A DNA stretch of 64,000 nucleotides from Sphingomonas hylomeconis (GTDB taxonomy: Bacteria; Pseudomonadota; Alphaproteobacteria; Sphingomonadales; Sphingomonadaceae): positions 62,001 to 126,000 of the forward strand of contig NZ_JANQBK010000003.1 of assembly GCF_025370105.1 (NCBI RefSeq), in the 5' to 3' direction. The notes under the pieces are model-generated. The model ran no database searches. It was not told where the DNA came from and saw nothing but the letters and a program-made list of their open reading frames with translations. Shown piece after piece: positions 52,626 to 62,952 of the stretch. The translations under genes and the position numbers were made by a program. Position 1 is the stretch's first letter. Each line of letters starts with the position of its first letter.

Positions 52626-54965
52626 TCACATTTTCCAGTCGATGCTGAGACCAATCGTGCGAGGCTGAATGTAATAGACGAGCTGATTCTCGCCAAACGA
52701 GGCAGACGCGGTCCTGCCGCGTTTGTCGGTCAAATTGGTGACGAAGGCCTGCACCGCAAATTTGCCGAGCTGAACGCCGGAGCGCACGCTGAAATTGCTA
52801 TAGCCGCCGACGACCTGCTCCGAATCGAAATCGTCGGTTGCGCGCGATACATGTTGGTGCTGAAGCGTCACATAGGGTTCGCTCGCCAGATCGAAGCGGT
52901 AGGTGGCCGTTTGGGACCCGCTCCAGTGATAGGCGCCGGGAAGGTTGCGCCCCTTTTCCAGCACGGTGCCGTTGCCAAGCGCCAGGGTCTTGGTCAGCTG
53001 CGCCGACAGATAGGTGAGGTTGGCGCTCAGGCTGAAGCGCTTCGAGGGCTGCCAGGACACCGCATTCTCGATTCCCGTGCTGCGCGCCGACCCGGCATTT
53101 GCAACATAGGCATAGCCGTCGGGCCGCAACAGGCCGATCTGGATGTCTGACCAGTCGACATAATAGGCAGTCGAATCGATCACCAACCGCCCGTCGAGCA
53201 GGGCGCCGCGGATCCCAAGCTCGTAGTTGAGCACGCTGTCGGACCCATAATTGGCGGGTGTCGAGAACCCGTTGAGTGCCGGCGTGAGGTTTACCCCTCC
53301 CGCGCGAAACCCCTTCGAGAGCAAGGCGTACACCATCAAGCTTTTGGAGGGCGCATAGGCGATCGAGGCTTTGGGGCTGAAGCCATGGGCCTGCTGTCTG
53401 CCGCCGACGGAATCCTTGGGTGCGCCCGGCGCGCCCTGTTGTGTCAGGGTGGTGATCTCAAGGTCGTAATAGCGGCCGCCACCCGTGATGCGGAGCGTAT
53501 CGGTCAGATGATAGGTCGCTTCGCCGAAGACGGACTTTTCGGTCTGCCGATAATCGACCGAATAATCGTAGATCACGACACCATCCTGAATGGTGGAGTT
53601 CGGATAATGTTCGCTGGTGCGGCCGTAATAGACGCCGACGAGCCAGTCGACCTTCTGTCGCCCGGGTGAAACGAGCCTGGCCTCGGCGATCCGCGAGTGG
53701 CTTCGTGGGTAGTTCGGAACGACCGTTGGCGGGCCGCCGTAATAGGGCGTGTAATCGGCAATCGAATATTGCGCCTTGCGCGTATCGGCGGCCGATAGGC
53801 CGAGCGTCGCAAAGCCGAGGTTGCCGTCCAGCTTGACGTTGTTGACCTTGGTCGTGAACGTCGTTTTTTCGTTGATGATCGTATCGCGTTTCAGGTCGCC
53901 GATCCCGGCGAAGGCACCGAAGCCATCGCCGAGGCGCGCATGATCGTAGAATCCAAAATAGCTCAGGCGAAATGCGTCGCTGATCTTCCACAGCACGTTC
54001 AGCCGCAGGCCATCGACCTTGCGTGTGTTCGTGTCCCGATCACCGCTGCCGACATTGTCGAGATAGCCGGGATCGGCATGCCTGATCGCCGTCATACGAA
54101 CGCCGAGCGTGTCCTGGACGATCGGAATGTTGAGCGCTGCCTTGACCGAATAGCCGAGCTTTGAGCCGCCCCCGATGCCGTACAGGCTGGTCTGGCCACG
54201 CGCCTGGACGTCGCTCAGCGAGACGGGATTGGAGATATAGTTGACGGCGCCACCGAGCGTCGCCGCGCCGAACAGCGTGCCCTGCGGGCCGCGCAGCACT
54301 TCGATCCGCTGCATGTCGAAGACATCGAGATCCGGCACGGACAGCGCAAAGCCGGGGTCACTCAGCGGAACGTCGTTGATGTAGATCCCCGTCGTCGACT
54401 GGCCCTGATCGGGATAGATCGTCGCGGTGCCGATGCCGCGGATGGTCACGTTCGAGATGCCGGGTGTCGACTGTTGGAACTGCACGCCGGGCAGACCGGC
54501 AATATAATCCTTGAAATTCTGCGCGCCGTTGGCCGTCAACTGCTCTTCGGACACCGCCGTCACCGAGCTGGCGATGGTGCGCAGGGACTCGCCGCGCTTG
54601 CTGGCGGTGACGATGATGTCGTTGCTGTCCGGGCTAGCCTCTGCGGTGCTTGCGCCCGCCCCTGGTGCACGAACGATCGCCAGCGCACCGGACGGATCGG
54701 CATAGATGGTGAAGCCGGTGTCCGAAAGGATCGCCCTGAGGGCGGCATCGGGCGTCATCGTCCCGCTGACGCCGGGCGAATGGACCCCACGGATCTCATC
54801 GACCTTGTACATCACCTGCTTGCCCGAAATGCGGACATAGCCGTCGAGCGCCGATTTGAGCGTGCCGGCCGGAATGCGATACGATTGCGTCTGCGCTGCC
54901 GCCGGGGTGGCAAGCGCGACGATGCAACAAGCGGCCAACAAACCCTGCGTCGTGAATCTCATCAT
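52626..54965 (-). CDS. TonB-dependent receptor with STN signalling domain
   Basis: 779 residues. Signal peptide ending PAAAQ, then an STN/secretin-TonB short domain (YRIPAGTLKSALDGYVRISGKQVMYK...), TonB box-like NDIIVTASKRGES, plug with VLRGPQGTLFGAATLGGAVNYI, and barrel ending IGLSIDWKM. The STN domain passes an uptake signal to the FecR protein encoded just upstream. Ligand unknown. Confidence 0.93.
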   Translation of the reverse strand: MMRFTTQGLLAACCIVALATPAAAQTQSYRIPAGTLKSALDGYVRISGKQVMYKVDEIRGVHSPGVSGTMTPDAALRAILSDTGFTIYADPSGALAIVRAPGAGASTAEASPDSNDIIVTASKRGESLRTIASSVTAVSEEQLTANGAQNFKDYIAGLPGVQFQQSTPGISNVTIRGIGTATIYPDQGQSTTGIYINDVPLSDPGFALSVPDLDVFDMQRIEVLRGPQGTLFGAATLGGAVNYISNPVSLSDVQARGQTSLYGIGGGSKLGYSVKAALNIPIVQDTLGVRMTAIRHADPGYLDNVGSGDRDTNTRKVDGLRLNVLWKISDAFRLSYFGFYDHARLGDGFGAFAGIGDLKRDTIINEKTTFTTKVNNVKLDGNLGFATLGLSAADTRKAQYSIADYTPYYGGPPTVVPNYPRSHSRIAEARLVSPGRQKVDWLVGVYYGRTSEHYPNSTIQDGVVIYDYSVDYRQTEKSVFGEATYHLTDTLRITGGGRYYDLEITTLTQQGAPGAPKDSVGGRQQAHGFSPKASIAYAPSKSLMVYALLSKGFRAGGVNLTPALNGFSTPANYGSDSVLNYELGIRGALLDGRLVIDSTAYYVDWSDIQIGLLRPDGYAYVANAGSARSTGIENAVSWQPSKRFSLSANLTYLSAQLTKTLALGNGTVLEKGRNLPGAYHWSGSQTATYRFDLASEPYVTLQHQHVSRATDDFDSEQVVGGYSNFSVRSGVQLGKFAVQAFVTNLTDKRGRTASASFGENQLVYYIQPRTIGLSIDWKM

Positions 54966-55046
54966 TGCTGACCCCCCAAGATCGACAGCCGCAAAACGCT
55001 GCGCCCGATAGTCGTAGAGACAGGCGACTGCGCAAAACCCGTAAGG

Positions 55047-56006
55047 TCAGGAGGAAATTTTTATCGCGTTCGGATCGGTCGTGACGCGTAAACCGTAAGC
55101 ATCGCTCAACAGGCGCACAAAGGCGGCAGCGTTGGATGCCTTGAATGTGCCGCCAATACGAATGCTGGCCGTCTCAGCGTCGGTGATGATGATCGGCTTG
55201 CGATTGTAGCGGTTGAACTCGGCGGCAGCTTCCGCAAGCGTCGTCTGATCGAAGCGCAGGCTACCGCTGCGCCAGGCAAGCATATCTTCCACCCGCGCCC
55301 CGGACCGCGGCGCAATCAGCGTTGATGTCCCAAGGCCGATCGCGGTGTCGCCGGCCGCGATGATCACCGACCGATCGTTTTGGGCGGAAGTGCCGTCGTC
55401 GACGCGGACTTTCCCCTCCAGCACGGAGACCGTCACCTTGTCGCCATCGCGCCGCACGGAGAATTTCGTGCCCAGATCGGTGATCGTCCGCTTGCCGGCG
55501 TGGACGACGAACGGCACCTCATTGCTGTGCCGCACGTCGAAAAAGGCTTCGCCAGTGTCGAGCCAGACCTCACGCGACGTGCCTGTCCTCGCCCGGAGGG
55601 TGGTCGCGGTATTCATCTCGATGCGACTGCCGTCGGCGAGCGGCACGATCTTGCTGCCGCCGATCGGGGTATCCATGCGGGCAATCTCGACCCGCTCGGG
55701 CACATGCGCGCGGAATTCTCCGATGCCCAGGATCGCGATCACCGATGCAGCGCACGCATAGGGGTTCCACCAGCGTCTGACATGCGGCCGCACCGACGAT
55801 CGAACGACCGCCTCGTCCTGCCCAAGCGCGCCGATCCGATCCGCCTCGCGCCAGCCATGTTGCAGCCGCCAGAAGGCTGCCTTGTGCGCCATGGACTGGT
55901 CGAGCCAGTCGTCGAGCGCGGCTTGATCCTCCTTCGACCAGTGCGGCTCCTCGCTGCGCAGCAACCACCTGGCCGCGCGGTCTTCGATCTCCAATGCGCT
56001 GCTCAT
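55047..56006 (-). CDS. FecR-type anti-sigma/signal transducer
   Basis: 319 residues: N-terminal DUF4880-like cytoplasmic region (ARWLLRSEEPHWSKEDQAALDDWL), one membrane helix near residues 83-97 (YACAASVIAILGIGEF), a FecR domain (GGSKIVPLADGSRIEMNT...GEAFFDVRH...PFVVHAG), and a C-terminal DUF4974-like STN-binding part. ATG overlaps the sigma gene stop (ATGA). Confidence 0.92.
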   Translation of the reverse strand: MSSALEIEDRAARWLLRSEEPHWSKEDQAALDDWLDQSMAHKAAFWRLQHGWREADRIGALGQDEAVVRSSVRPHVRRWWNPYACAASVIAILGIGEFRAHVPERVEIARMDTPIGGSKIVPLADGSRIEMNTATTLRARTGTSREVWLDTGEAFFDVRHSNEVPFVVHAGKRTITDLGTKFSVRRDGDKVTVSVLEGKVRVDDGTSAQNDRSVIIAAGDTAIGLGTSTLIAPRSGARVEDMLAWRSGSLRFDQTTLAEAAAEFNRYNRKPIIITDAETASIRIGGTFKASNAAAFVRLLSDAYGLRVTTDPNAIKISS

Positions 56007-56575
56007 TCGCCGCCGCTCCGGTGGCGTGCGCGGTCACTTTTGGTCCGGGTGATCTTGCCCGTGCCGCCAAGCATGAAGTCGACGAGTGCCCGCATCCCGA
56101 GCGTCAATTGCCGTTCGATCGTATCGATGCCGACCCCCAGCCGCTCGGCTGCCTCGCGCGTCGTCAACCCTTCGACCTTGCGCAGCCGAACGATCTCGCG
56201 GCATCGCGGGGGCAGGCCATCGAGGCCGGCCTGCGTTCGGCGCAGCTCCGCGCGCGCCTCGACAAGGCGATGGGTGGCGAACAAGTCGATATCGCGGTCG
56301 ATATCGTCGAAATCTGCAAAAAGGTCGAAGGACACGATCTTCGCTCGTTTGGCCCGATTGATCAAAAGATTGCGGGCGATGGTATAAACATATCGATTGT
56401 TCTGCTGCGGAAGGCCCGCACGCGCGCCGTTCAGCGCCAGCGCGTACACCTCCTGCCTGATATCGACGACGTCGTCCGCAACGCGCCAATTGCGCGCTAT
56501 GAAACGGGTCAATGCCAGCTCCAGCGGCAGCACCTCGCGACAGAACCACGCATTGAGTTGGGTATCGTCGATCAT
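56003..56575 (-). CDS. FecI-like ECF sigma factor
   Basis: About 190 residues. Region 2 (ELALTRFIARNWRVADDVVDIRQEVYALAL...YVYTIARNLLINRAKR) and region 4 (LDGLPPRCREIVRLRKVEGLTTREAAERLGVGIDTIERQLTLG) are clear. Directs polymerase to the receptor promoter once released by FecR. Start uncertain; ATG 56575 chosen over ATGs at 56614 and 56644. Confidence 0.9.
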   Translation of the reverse strand: MIDDTQLNAWFCREVLPLELALTRFIARNWRVADDVVDIRQEVYALALNGARAGLPQQNNRYVYTIARNLLINRAKRAKIVSFDLFADFDDIDRDIDLFATHRLVEARAELRRTQAGLDGLPPRCREIVRLRKVEGLTTREAAERLGVGIDTIERQLTLGMRALVDFMLGGTGKITRTKSDRARHRSGGE

Positions 56576-56687
56576 CACAGGGTCAGGAAGACCTTCCGCA
56601 GGGAACGCCTTCATAGACAAGCCGGACGCCAAAAACCGTAACATGGATCGACACGATATCGTCGGCCCTGTTCCCGGGGGGCTGACA

Positions 56688-57716
56688 TCACGCGACCGTC
56701 AGGACGATCTTTCCCTGGATCCCGCCCCTGGCGACCCGCGCATGGGCTTCCCCGGCCTTCGCCAGGCGGAAGTGGCTGTCCACCACGATGCGGACCGTTC
56801 CGTCGTCGAGTAGTCGCCCCGCCTCGGCGAGCTGCGGCCCGTTCGAGCGCACCTGCGTCGACGACACGGTCACGCCGCGCGCGCGGGCCGCGTCATGGCC
56901 GGCGAAACCAACAGGATTGACTAGAAACAGCGCACCGCCGGGCTTCAGGACGCCGAGGAAGCGCTCCATGTTCGCACCGCCCACCGCATCGACAACGAGG
57001 TCGGCGTCGCGAATCACGTCCTCCGCAGCGTGCTTGGTATAGTCGACGAACCGTTCGACGCCGAAGTCGCGCATCAGCGCCGCATTCCTGCCCGAACCAA
57101 CCGCGATGACGCGCGCACCCTGCCATCGGGCGAGCTGGACGAGGAGATGACCCACCCCGCCGCCGGCACCGTTCACCACCACCGTCTTGCCCGCGAGCGG
57201 AACAGGCTCGTGGGGGAATGGCTGGAAGGGGTTGGGCGCGGCGTGGCCGAGCTCGATCAGGAACTGCCATGCCGTCAGCAGCGACATGGGGGCAGCGGCT
57301 GCGTGCGCGTGGTCGATCGCTGCCGGCTTGTGCGCGAGCTCGGTGGCGGCGACCCTGACAAACTCGGCATAGGCATCGCTGCCCTTCATCAGATCCTCGG
57401 GGAAGCGCACCATCGAGAACACCGGATCGGCGACCGCGAACCCTGTGACGTCGTCGGCCATGGCCGCCACGACACCGGATACGTCGGTGCCGATGATGAT
57501 CGGGAACTTAGGGTTGGGCCGCCACTCGGGCGGCATCGTCCGGTAGCCGTCGCGCAAATACAGATCCGGCGGATTGATGCCAGCCGCGTGCACGCGGACC
57601 AGCACGTCGCCCGGCCCGATGACCGGGCGAGGAGCGTCCTCATAGCGCAGGACTTCGGGGCCACCGAACGCGTGCAACCGCGCCGCTTTCATCATTTTCG
57701 TCATCGCATTCTCCAT
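56688..57716 (-). CDS. NADP-dependent quinone oxidoreductase/alcohol dehydrogenase (MDR family)
   Basis: 342 residues. GroES-like N-terminal half (VLVRVHAAGINPPDLYLRDGY, FPIIIGTDVSGVV) and Rossmann half with VVVNGAGGGVGHLLVQLA. Zinc ligands typical of alcohol dehydrogenases are absent, pointing to quinone/enone reductase. AAGGA precedes ATG 57716. Divergent from a LysR gene that likely regulates it. Confidence 0.9.
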   Translation of the reverse strand: MENAMTKMMKAARLHAFGGPEVLRYEDAPRPVIGPGDVLVRVHAAGINPPDLYLRDGYRTMPPEWRPNPKFPIIIGTDVSGVVAAMADDVTGFAVADPVFSMVRFPEDLMKGSDAYAEFVRVAATELAHKPAAIDHAHAAAAPMSLLTAWQFLIELGHAAPNPFQPFPHEPVPLAGKTVVVNGAGGGVGHLLVQLARWQGARVIAVGSGRNAALMRDFGVERFVDYTKHAAEDVIRDADLVVDAVGGANMERFLGVLKPGGALFLVNPVGFAGHDAARARGVTVSSTQVRSNGPQLAEAGRLLDDGTVRIVVDSHFRLAKAGEAHARVARGGIQGKIVLTVA

Positions 57717-57792
57717 CGTCTTGTCCTTGGCAAACAAGATATGAGATGACGATAGGGTTGATAATGGTGGCATATGGCGCTTTACCGATGCC

Positions 57793-58707
57793 ATGAAGGA
57801 ACAAATGGTCCTGGAGCGGCTCACCGGCCTGATCGCCTTCGCCCGGGCCGGCACGCTGGGCAGCTACACCGCCGCGGCGCGATCACTGTCGATCTCGCCT
57901 TCGGCGATCAGCAAGAGTATCCAGCGCCTGGAAAAGCAGCTCGGCGTATCGCTGTTCACGCGGACAACCCGATCGCTGACGCTGACCGCGGAAGGACGCG
58001 AGCTCCACGAGCGGGCGCTGCGGCTGCTCCGCGACGCCGAGGAGATCGAGCAGGTGGCGGCGTCCGCCCGCTCGGAACCATCGGGCATGCTCAGGATTGC
58101 TGCGTCGCTGCCGATCGGCGTGCACGTGATCGCGCCCGCCCTCCCGGCCCTTCGTCGAAAATATCCACGGTTGTCGGTGGATTTGCGGCTGAGCGACCGC
58201 TTCGCGGACATCGTCGAAGAGGGTATCGATATTGCGGTCCGCATCGGCGATCTCGCCGACTCGCGGCTGCTGTCGCGCAAGCTGGCGCCATTGCGGCTGT
58301 GCTGTTTCGCCTCCCCCGCCTACCTCGCGGAGCGCGGCACACCGCGGCATCCGGACGATCTCGCCGCGCACGACACTGTCACGCTCCGCTACCAGAGCAC
58401 GGGACAACCGCTGCGATGGCCGTTCCGGATCGCGGGCAAGGTCATCGAGACCGTGCCGCCTTCAGGCTTGACCGTCGATGCCAGCGAGGCGCTCGTCGCT
58501 ATGCTCGTTGCCGGCGCCGGCATCGGCATGGGCGCAACGTTCGTAACGGCGCCGTTCGTCGCGCGCGGAGAATTGCTCCCGGTGCTTGGCGACTTCATGG
58601 TCGAGCGGAGCGCCATCACGGCGGTCTGGCCCGAAAGCCGCCGGACCAATCCTGCCGTGCGCGCCGCGCTCGACATGTTGGGAGAAGCGTTCGCGCTTCG
58701 CGACTAG
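57793..58707 (+). CDS. LysR family transcriptional regulator
   Basis: 304 residues. HTH at 10-65 ([46 protein letters not shown]) and a substrate-binding domain. The GluR/CrgA-like subgroup often controls an adjacent divergent oxidoreductase. Shares a 76-bp intergenic region with the quinone reductase gene. Confidence 0.92.
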   Translation: MKEQMVLERLTGLIAFARAGTLGSYTAAARSLSISPSAISKSIQRLEKQLGVSLFTRTTRSLTLTAEGRELHERALRLLRDAEEIEQVAASARSEPSGMLRIAASLPIGVHVIAPALPALRRKYPRLSVDLRLSDRFADIVEEGIDIAVRIGDLADSRLLSRKLAPLRLCCFASPAYLAERGTPRHPDDLAAHDTVTLRYQSTGQPLRWPFRIAGKVIETVPPSGLTVDASEALVAMLVAGAGIGMGATFVTAPFVARGELLPVLGDFMVERSAITAVWPESRRTNPAVRAALDMLGEAFALRD

Positions 58708-58835
58708 GCACTAGTGCGATAGCCGCACCGATCGCCATTGTTCCGGCACATGATGAACGGGTGAACCGCACTGGGTTGCGGCTTCCGAGCGGGAATAACC
58801 ACCTTTCGGCCAGAGAATGGCGCCCCTGGGGAAGG

Positions 58836-58860
58836 TTTGGGCCGGCAGCACCGGCCCAAA
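58836..58860 (-). terminator. Hairpin after the autotransporter gene
   Basis: Perfect 10-bp stem TTTGGGCCGG/CCGGCCCAAA with CAGCA loop, directly after the TAA (58864-58866) that would end the autotransporter in its intact frame. Confidence 0.7.
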
Positions 58861-58883
58861 AGGTTACAGCCCGAGTCGGATGC

Positions 58884-61800
58884 CTACACGGCCGCCGCCG
58901 CCGCTATAGGGGCCGCCGAAGGTGGCATTACCTTCCAGGAAGCCGGATACGCGGCCGGGATTGCCGATGTGAGGCCGAGCACGCCCTCGCCATGATCGCC
59001 GATGTCCGATGCAGTGATGCGCTCGGTCACGCCGCCGCTGAGAAAGCGCAAGCCGCCGCCGTCCTTGAACTCGTGCGCATAGCTGCCTCCGCCATAGAAG
59101 ACGACGCGCGTGCCGGCGATCTCGCCGGTGCCCCCGATACGCCCCCCCAATTTGCCACGCAGCACCGATGCCGTATCAAAATCGATCGTCTGGCCCAGCG
59201 CCGCAAGATCGTCGAGGCTGGTGCGCTGCCACGCCAGCGTGGCTACAGGCTCGACAAACAGTACGCCAGTGCCGAACCGCACGCCGATCTCCACCTGCGC
59301 GCCGTAGCTCTGCCCATGGAAACGATCCGCCCACTGCTGCGCCTGGTTGGACGCCGATACCCAATAGCGATCATATTTAGCCAGCAGGTTGGCGAACGCG
59401 ACACCGGAGCGAAGCCCGAGATAGCCGCCGATATTGGCCGCGTCGACGCTCGCCCGCTCGGCGGCACGCTGATAGCGCACGTTCGAGCTGACATAGCCAG
59501 CAAGGATACCGGCCGAGAGGCCGCTGGCATCGCCGGCCTGCACCACGTCATAGCCGATTTCGCCGCCATAATAATCCTGGCGCAGGCCAAGATCATAGCC
59601 GGCTGCGGCATTGCTATCTTTGCGCGTTTCAACCCCGCCCGAGGCCTGGAACCACAGCTTGCGGTCCGACGCCGGCGCGTCGCGCAGATCGGCCATATGC
59701 GCGGTCCAGCTTTCCGCGGATTTCAGCCACAATGCCTGTGCCGCCTCCTGCAGCTTGAGCAGGCGATAGACCGGCGCCCCGGCCTGCGTAATCAGCGCGT
59801 AATTGCGTGCTGCGGCATCATAGCTCAGGCCATAGCGAATGAACCCGGCATCGGCATTGCTCAGCGTAAAGGCGTTCGTCGCCGAGCCTGTGCCGACCGA
59901 TACCACGGTGATCGGCTTGGCGAGCAAGGTGGCGGTGCCACCGATCGGGCTGATCGAGATGCTCGTGCTGCCGCTGGCAATCCCGCCGATCACCAAACGG
60001 TCAGCAACCCCGGCCGCGTCAACGTCGAGCGCGAGCGTGCCGGCCCGGCCGATATAAGCGCCGGGCAGGGTAAGCACGTCGCCCGCCGCGCCGTTGCGCA
60101 GGTCCACGGTGCCGGCATTGTCGAAGGTTTCCAGCCCCAACATGGTGACGCTGCCGGGCTGTAATTGGCCCGGCCGGATCAGCAACATGCCGGTATTGAC
60201 GAAGCGATCGTTTCCAAGCCCGAAATCGCTGTCCTTGGTGGCGGCGAAGATGCCGGCATTGGTCAGCAGATCATTGCCGCCGGCGAATTTTATCGCGCCG
60301 TTGATCCGACCGCTATTGGTGAACGTGACGGTGCCAGCGGTCGCCGAGACGGCATAGCCGGTGCCGCCGGTGATCGTCCCGGCATTGTCGATCTTGATCA
60401 GCCCGGGCGACGGCACCGGGGTCGGGCAGGTGACGTACCCGAATTCGTCCTCAATATAGTCGCACGGGCCGAGCGCGGCGATACGCAGCCCATCGACCGT
60501 GCCGGCGATACTGCCGCCGGCCAGCACGCGCAACGTGGCATCGCCGCCGGCAATGTCGACCGCGGCGCCGCCCGCGCCGCTCGTCACGCCGCGGATCGTC
60601 ACGTCGGCGAGGCTGCGCGCGTTGACGCTGATCGCCGCGGCGGTCGCCGAGCGGGTGGTGGTGGCATCGATGAACACGTTCTCGCGGCCGCCGGCGAAGA
60701 TGCCCACGGCGCCCTGGCCAGTCACCGCAACCGTTCGGCTGATCACGCGGATATCCTGATCATAGCCGGCAGGTGCCGCCGCCGCGGCGTTGGCGGTCGG
60801 CAAGGATGGCATGCCGGGCGTCGGCAGCGACACGCCGATCACGCCGTCGATGGGGTTGCGTACCCAGATGCCGTGCGCGTTCGCCCCGGCGGTGGTGACG
60901 CTGTCGGCCGAAACGGTGATGCCGTTATCGAGGTCGCCCACCGTGAATACGTCGATGCCGACCGATCCCGCGCCGCTCGTGTTGATCGTCCCGCCGTCGA
61001 TCGTCGCGATGCCGTTCAGCACGTTGCTGCGGATGCCCTGCGCCTGATCGCCCGTGGTGGTGATCGTTCCGTCGTTGGTGATGTTGACGTTGCCCTTCGC
61101 CGAGACGGTGAAGATGCCGCGCGACAAGGTGCCGCTGGTGCCGATCGACCCGGAGACGACGATCGTGGTGTTGCCGCCCTGCGACACGAACGATCGGATA
61201 CCTTGGGCATTGTCGCCCGCCGTCGTCAGATTGCCGACCGTGATGGCCAAGCCGCCCTGCTGCACAACGCCATACACCGCATTGGCATGGAAGCCGCTGG
61301 TCTGGACGTTATCCACCTGCAGCGTCGAATCGCCCAGCGCGGATGAGATGTTGATGCCGTCGGAATAGTCCCCGAACGTCAGGACATTGCCGACATCGAC
61401 GGCGGTGTTGCCGAGCGCTGTAGCCGAGACGCCGATCGCCACGTCGCCGCGCGTTTCGACCGACCCCACCGTCAACACCGCATCGCCGAAGCTGTAGCCG
61501 TAGCTTTGCGGCCCGCTATAGGTGCTGCCGGCGACGATCTGCACCCCAGTCGAGCCATAGCCCGCGGTGACGACCTTGCCGACATCGAGTGTCGCGCCCT
61601 GCCCACCGGCAACGAATACGCCGCCGGCATAGTCTCGCCCGGTGCGAACCTCGCCGACCGAAACAGTGGCGGTGCCGTAATTGGCGTAGGCGACGACGCC
61701 GGCGGCGTTGGGGCCGGAGGTGGTGACCTGACCGATATCGGCGGTCACGTCGCCGGTCAGCGAATGCGCGAAGACGCCAAGTGCACCGGCTCCACGGGTT

Positions 61801-62783
61801 TCGACCGTATCAGCATCGATATGCACGTCGCCATAATAGCTTTCCGCGCGCACGCCGATCGATCCGGTGCCCGTGGTGAACACGTCGCCGACGCTGACGC
61901 TGTTATCGCCCGTGATCGTCAGGCTGTCGATCGCCGAACTATAGCCGCCATAGGTCGCCACGCTGCCTGCCGTGATCGCCACATCGCCGACCCCGCCGGC
62001 ATAGATCCCGCGCGACGATTCGCCGAGCGTCAGGATGTCGCCGACGGTGATCGTGGTCGATTTCTCCCCATCGAAGTTTACCGTGTTGATGCCGTCCGAC
62101 AGGAAACCGTATGTCGCGACGGTGCCCGCGGTAACCGCGACATTGCCGCTATAGGCCGTCACTTCGATGCCGTTCGCCTCGTCGCCACGCGTGGTGACAT
62201 TGGCAAGGTCGATCACCACATCGCCGCTCGTGCTCAGCACGGAGGCCGCCACGCCGCGATAGCCGCTGGTCGAAATGTCGCCAGCGGTGATCGTGGTGGT
62301 GCCGCGGCTGGTGCTGGTGACGATGCCGGGGGAGTTGTCGCCGTTGGTCGCGACATTGCCGGCGGCGATCGTGATGTCGCCGAACTGCGTGGCGGAAAAG
62401 ATCGCCGTCGCCGAATCGCCCAGCGTCTGGAAATCGTTGACGCCCGCGTTGATCGTCACGCCGCCGTTGAGATTGCCACCGACGAGCGCCCCGATGCCGT
62501 CGGCGATGACGACCGTGTCGGGATCGAAATTGATCGTCAGATCGACCGGCGCGACCGGATCGATGATATAGGCGATCCCATTGGGGTACCCCGCCGGATC
62601 CGGCGCGCAGTTGACGACCCCATCGACCGGGGCGCCGCACGTCTCGCGCGGATCGATCTGCGCCTGAGCGTGCGCGGTGCCACAGACGAACAGCACCCCG
62701 GCAAGCGCGGTGCCGAGCCGCAGCCCGGCGCGAACGCGGCTGCCTTGTGCGGCGGAACGAATGGCGAAACGATCTGATGGCAC
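58884..62783 (-). CDS. Autotransporter with repetitive beta-helix passenger; C-terminus apparently frameshifted
   Basis: About 1299 residues. A type V secreted surface protein: long signal peptide (cleavage near CGTAHAQ), a passenger of about 20 imperfect repeats of the form G-V-x-T-x-G-x(4)-G-(I/V), predicted beta-helix, and a C-terminal autotransporter barrel (KLWFQASGGVETRKDS to RITASDIGDHGEGV). After GVLGLT the frame changes: continuing in the other frame would give GNPGRVSGFLEGN...GGRVGIRLGL, a normal terminal beta-strand, stopping at 58864. A missing base near 58963-58974 most simply explains this. Start is GTG; 62783 has a GGGGG motif upstream, 62834 is alternative. Confidence 0.82.
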   Translation of the reverse strand: MPSDRFAIRSAAQGSRVRAGLRLGTALAGVLFVCGTAHAQAQIDPRETCGAPVDGVVNCAPDPAGYPNGIAYIIDPVAPVDLTINFDPDTVVIADGIGALVGGNLNGGVTINAGVNDFQTLGDSATAIFSATQFGDITIAAGNVATNGDNSPGIVTSTSRGTTTITAGDISTSGYRGVAASVLSTSGDVVIDLANVTTRGDEANGIEVTAYSGNVAVTAGTVATYGFLSDGINTVNFDGEKSTTITVGDILTLGESSRGIYAGGVGDVAITAGSVATYGGYSSAIDSLTITGDNSVSVGDVFTTGTGSIGVRAESYYGDVHIDADTVETRGAGALGVFAHSLTGDVTADIGQVTTSGPNAAGVVAYANYGTATVSVGEVRTGRDYAGGVFVAGGQGATLDVGKVVTAGYGSTGVQIVAGSTYSGPQSYGYSFGDAVLTVGSVETRGDVAIGVSATALGNTAVDVGNVLTFGDYSDGINISSALGDSTLQVDNVQTSGFHANAVYGVVQQGGLAITVGNLTTAGDNAQGIRSFVSQGGNTTIVVSGSIGTSGTLSRGIFTVSAKGNVNITNDGTITTTGDQAQGIRSNVLNGIATIDGGTINTSGAGSVGIDVFTVGDLDNGITVSADSVTTAGANAHGIWVRNPIDGVIGVSLPTPGMPSLPTANAAAAAPAGYDQDIRVISRTVAVTGQGAVGIFAGGRENVFIDATTTRSATAAAISVNARSLADVTIRGVTSGAGGAAVDIAGGDATLRVLAGGSIAGTVDGLRIAALGPCDYIEDEFGYVTCPTPVPSPGLIKIDNAGTITGGTGYAVSATAGTVTFTNSGRINGAIKFAGGNDLLTNAGIFAATKDSDFGLGNDRFVNTGMLLIRPGQLQPGSVTMLGLETFDNAGTVDLRNGAAGDVLTLPGAYIGRAGTLALDVDAAGVADRLVIGGIASGSTSISISPIGGTATLLAKPITVVSVGTGSATNAFTLSNADAGFIRYGLSYDAAARNYALITQAGAPVYRLLKLQEAAQALWLKSAESWTAHMADLRDAPASDRKLWFQASGGVETRKDSNAAAGYDLGLRQDYYGGEIGYDVVQAGDASGLSAGILAGYVSSNVRYQRAAERASVDAANIGGYLGLRSGVAFANLLAKYDRYWVSASNQAQQWADRFHGQSYGAQVEIGVRFGTGVLFVEPVATLAWQRTSLDDLAALGQTIDFDTASVLRGKLGGRIGGTGEIAGTRVVFYGGGSYAHEFKDGGGLRFLSGGVTERITASDIGDHGEGVLGLTSAIPAAYPASWKVMPPSAAPIAAAAAV

Positions 62784-62902
62784 GAGCTGACCCCCGATGA
62801 TGTTCTGGCGTTTGCCGATATTTCGGCCTTGCACAGTGGACGCCGCCGTCGCGGCGGCGCCTTACGGTTCGATGACAATTCTTTTGCAATTTCGCTCGGC
62901 GT

Positions 62903-62934
62903 GATCGTCGAAAGCGCCGATCGCCGAAAGCGGT
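62903..62934. repeat. Tandem 16-bp direct repeat upstream of the autotransporter
   Basis: GATCGTCGAAAGCGCC and GATCGCCGAAAGCGGT, 13 of 16 identical, adjacent, about 120-150 bp upstream of the start codon; possible regulator site. Confidence 0.45.
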
Positions 62935-62952
62935 GTCGCCAGAAGCGGGGCG

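Noticed and set aside
59900..62600. CRISPR-like periodicity
   Set aside because: Repeats are diverged protein-level units inside one long ORF, with no identical DNA repeats or spacers.
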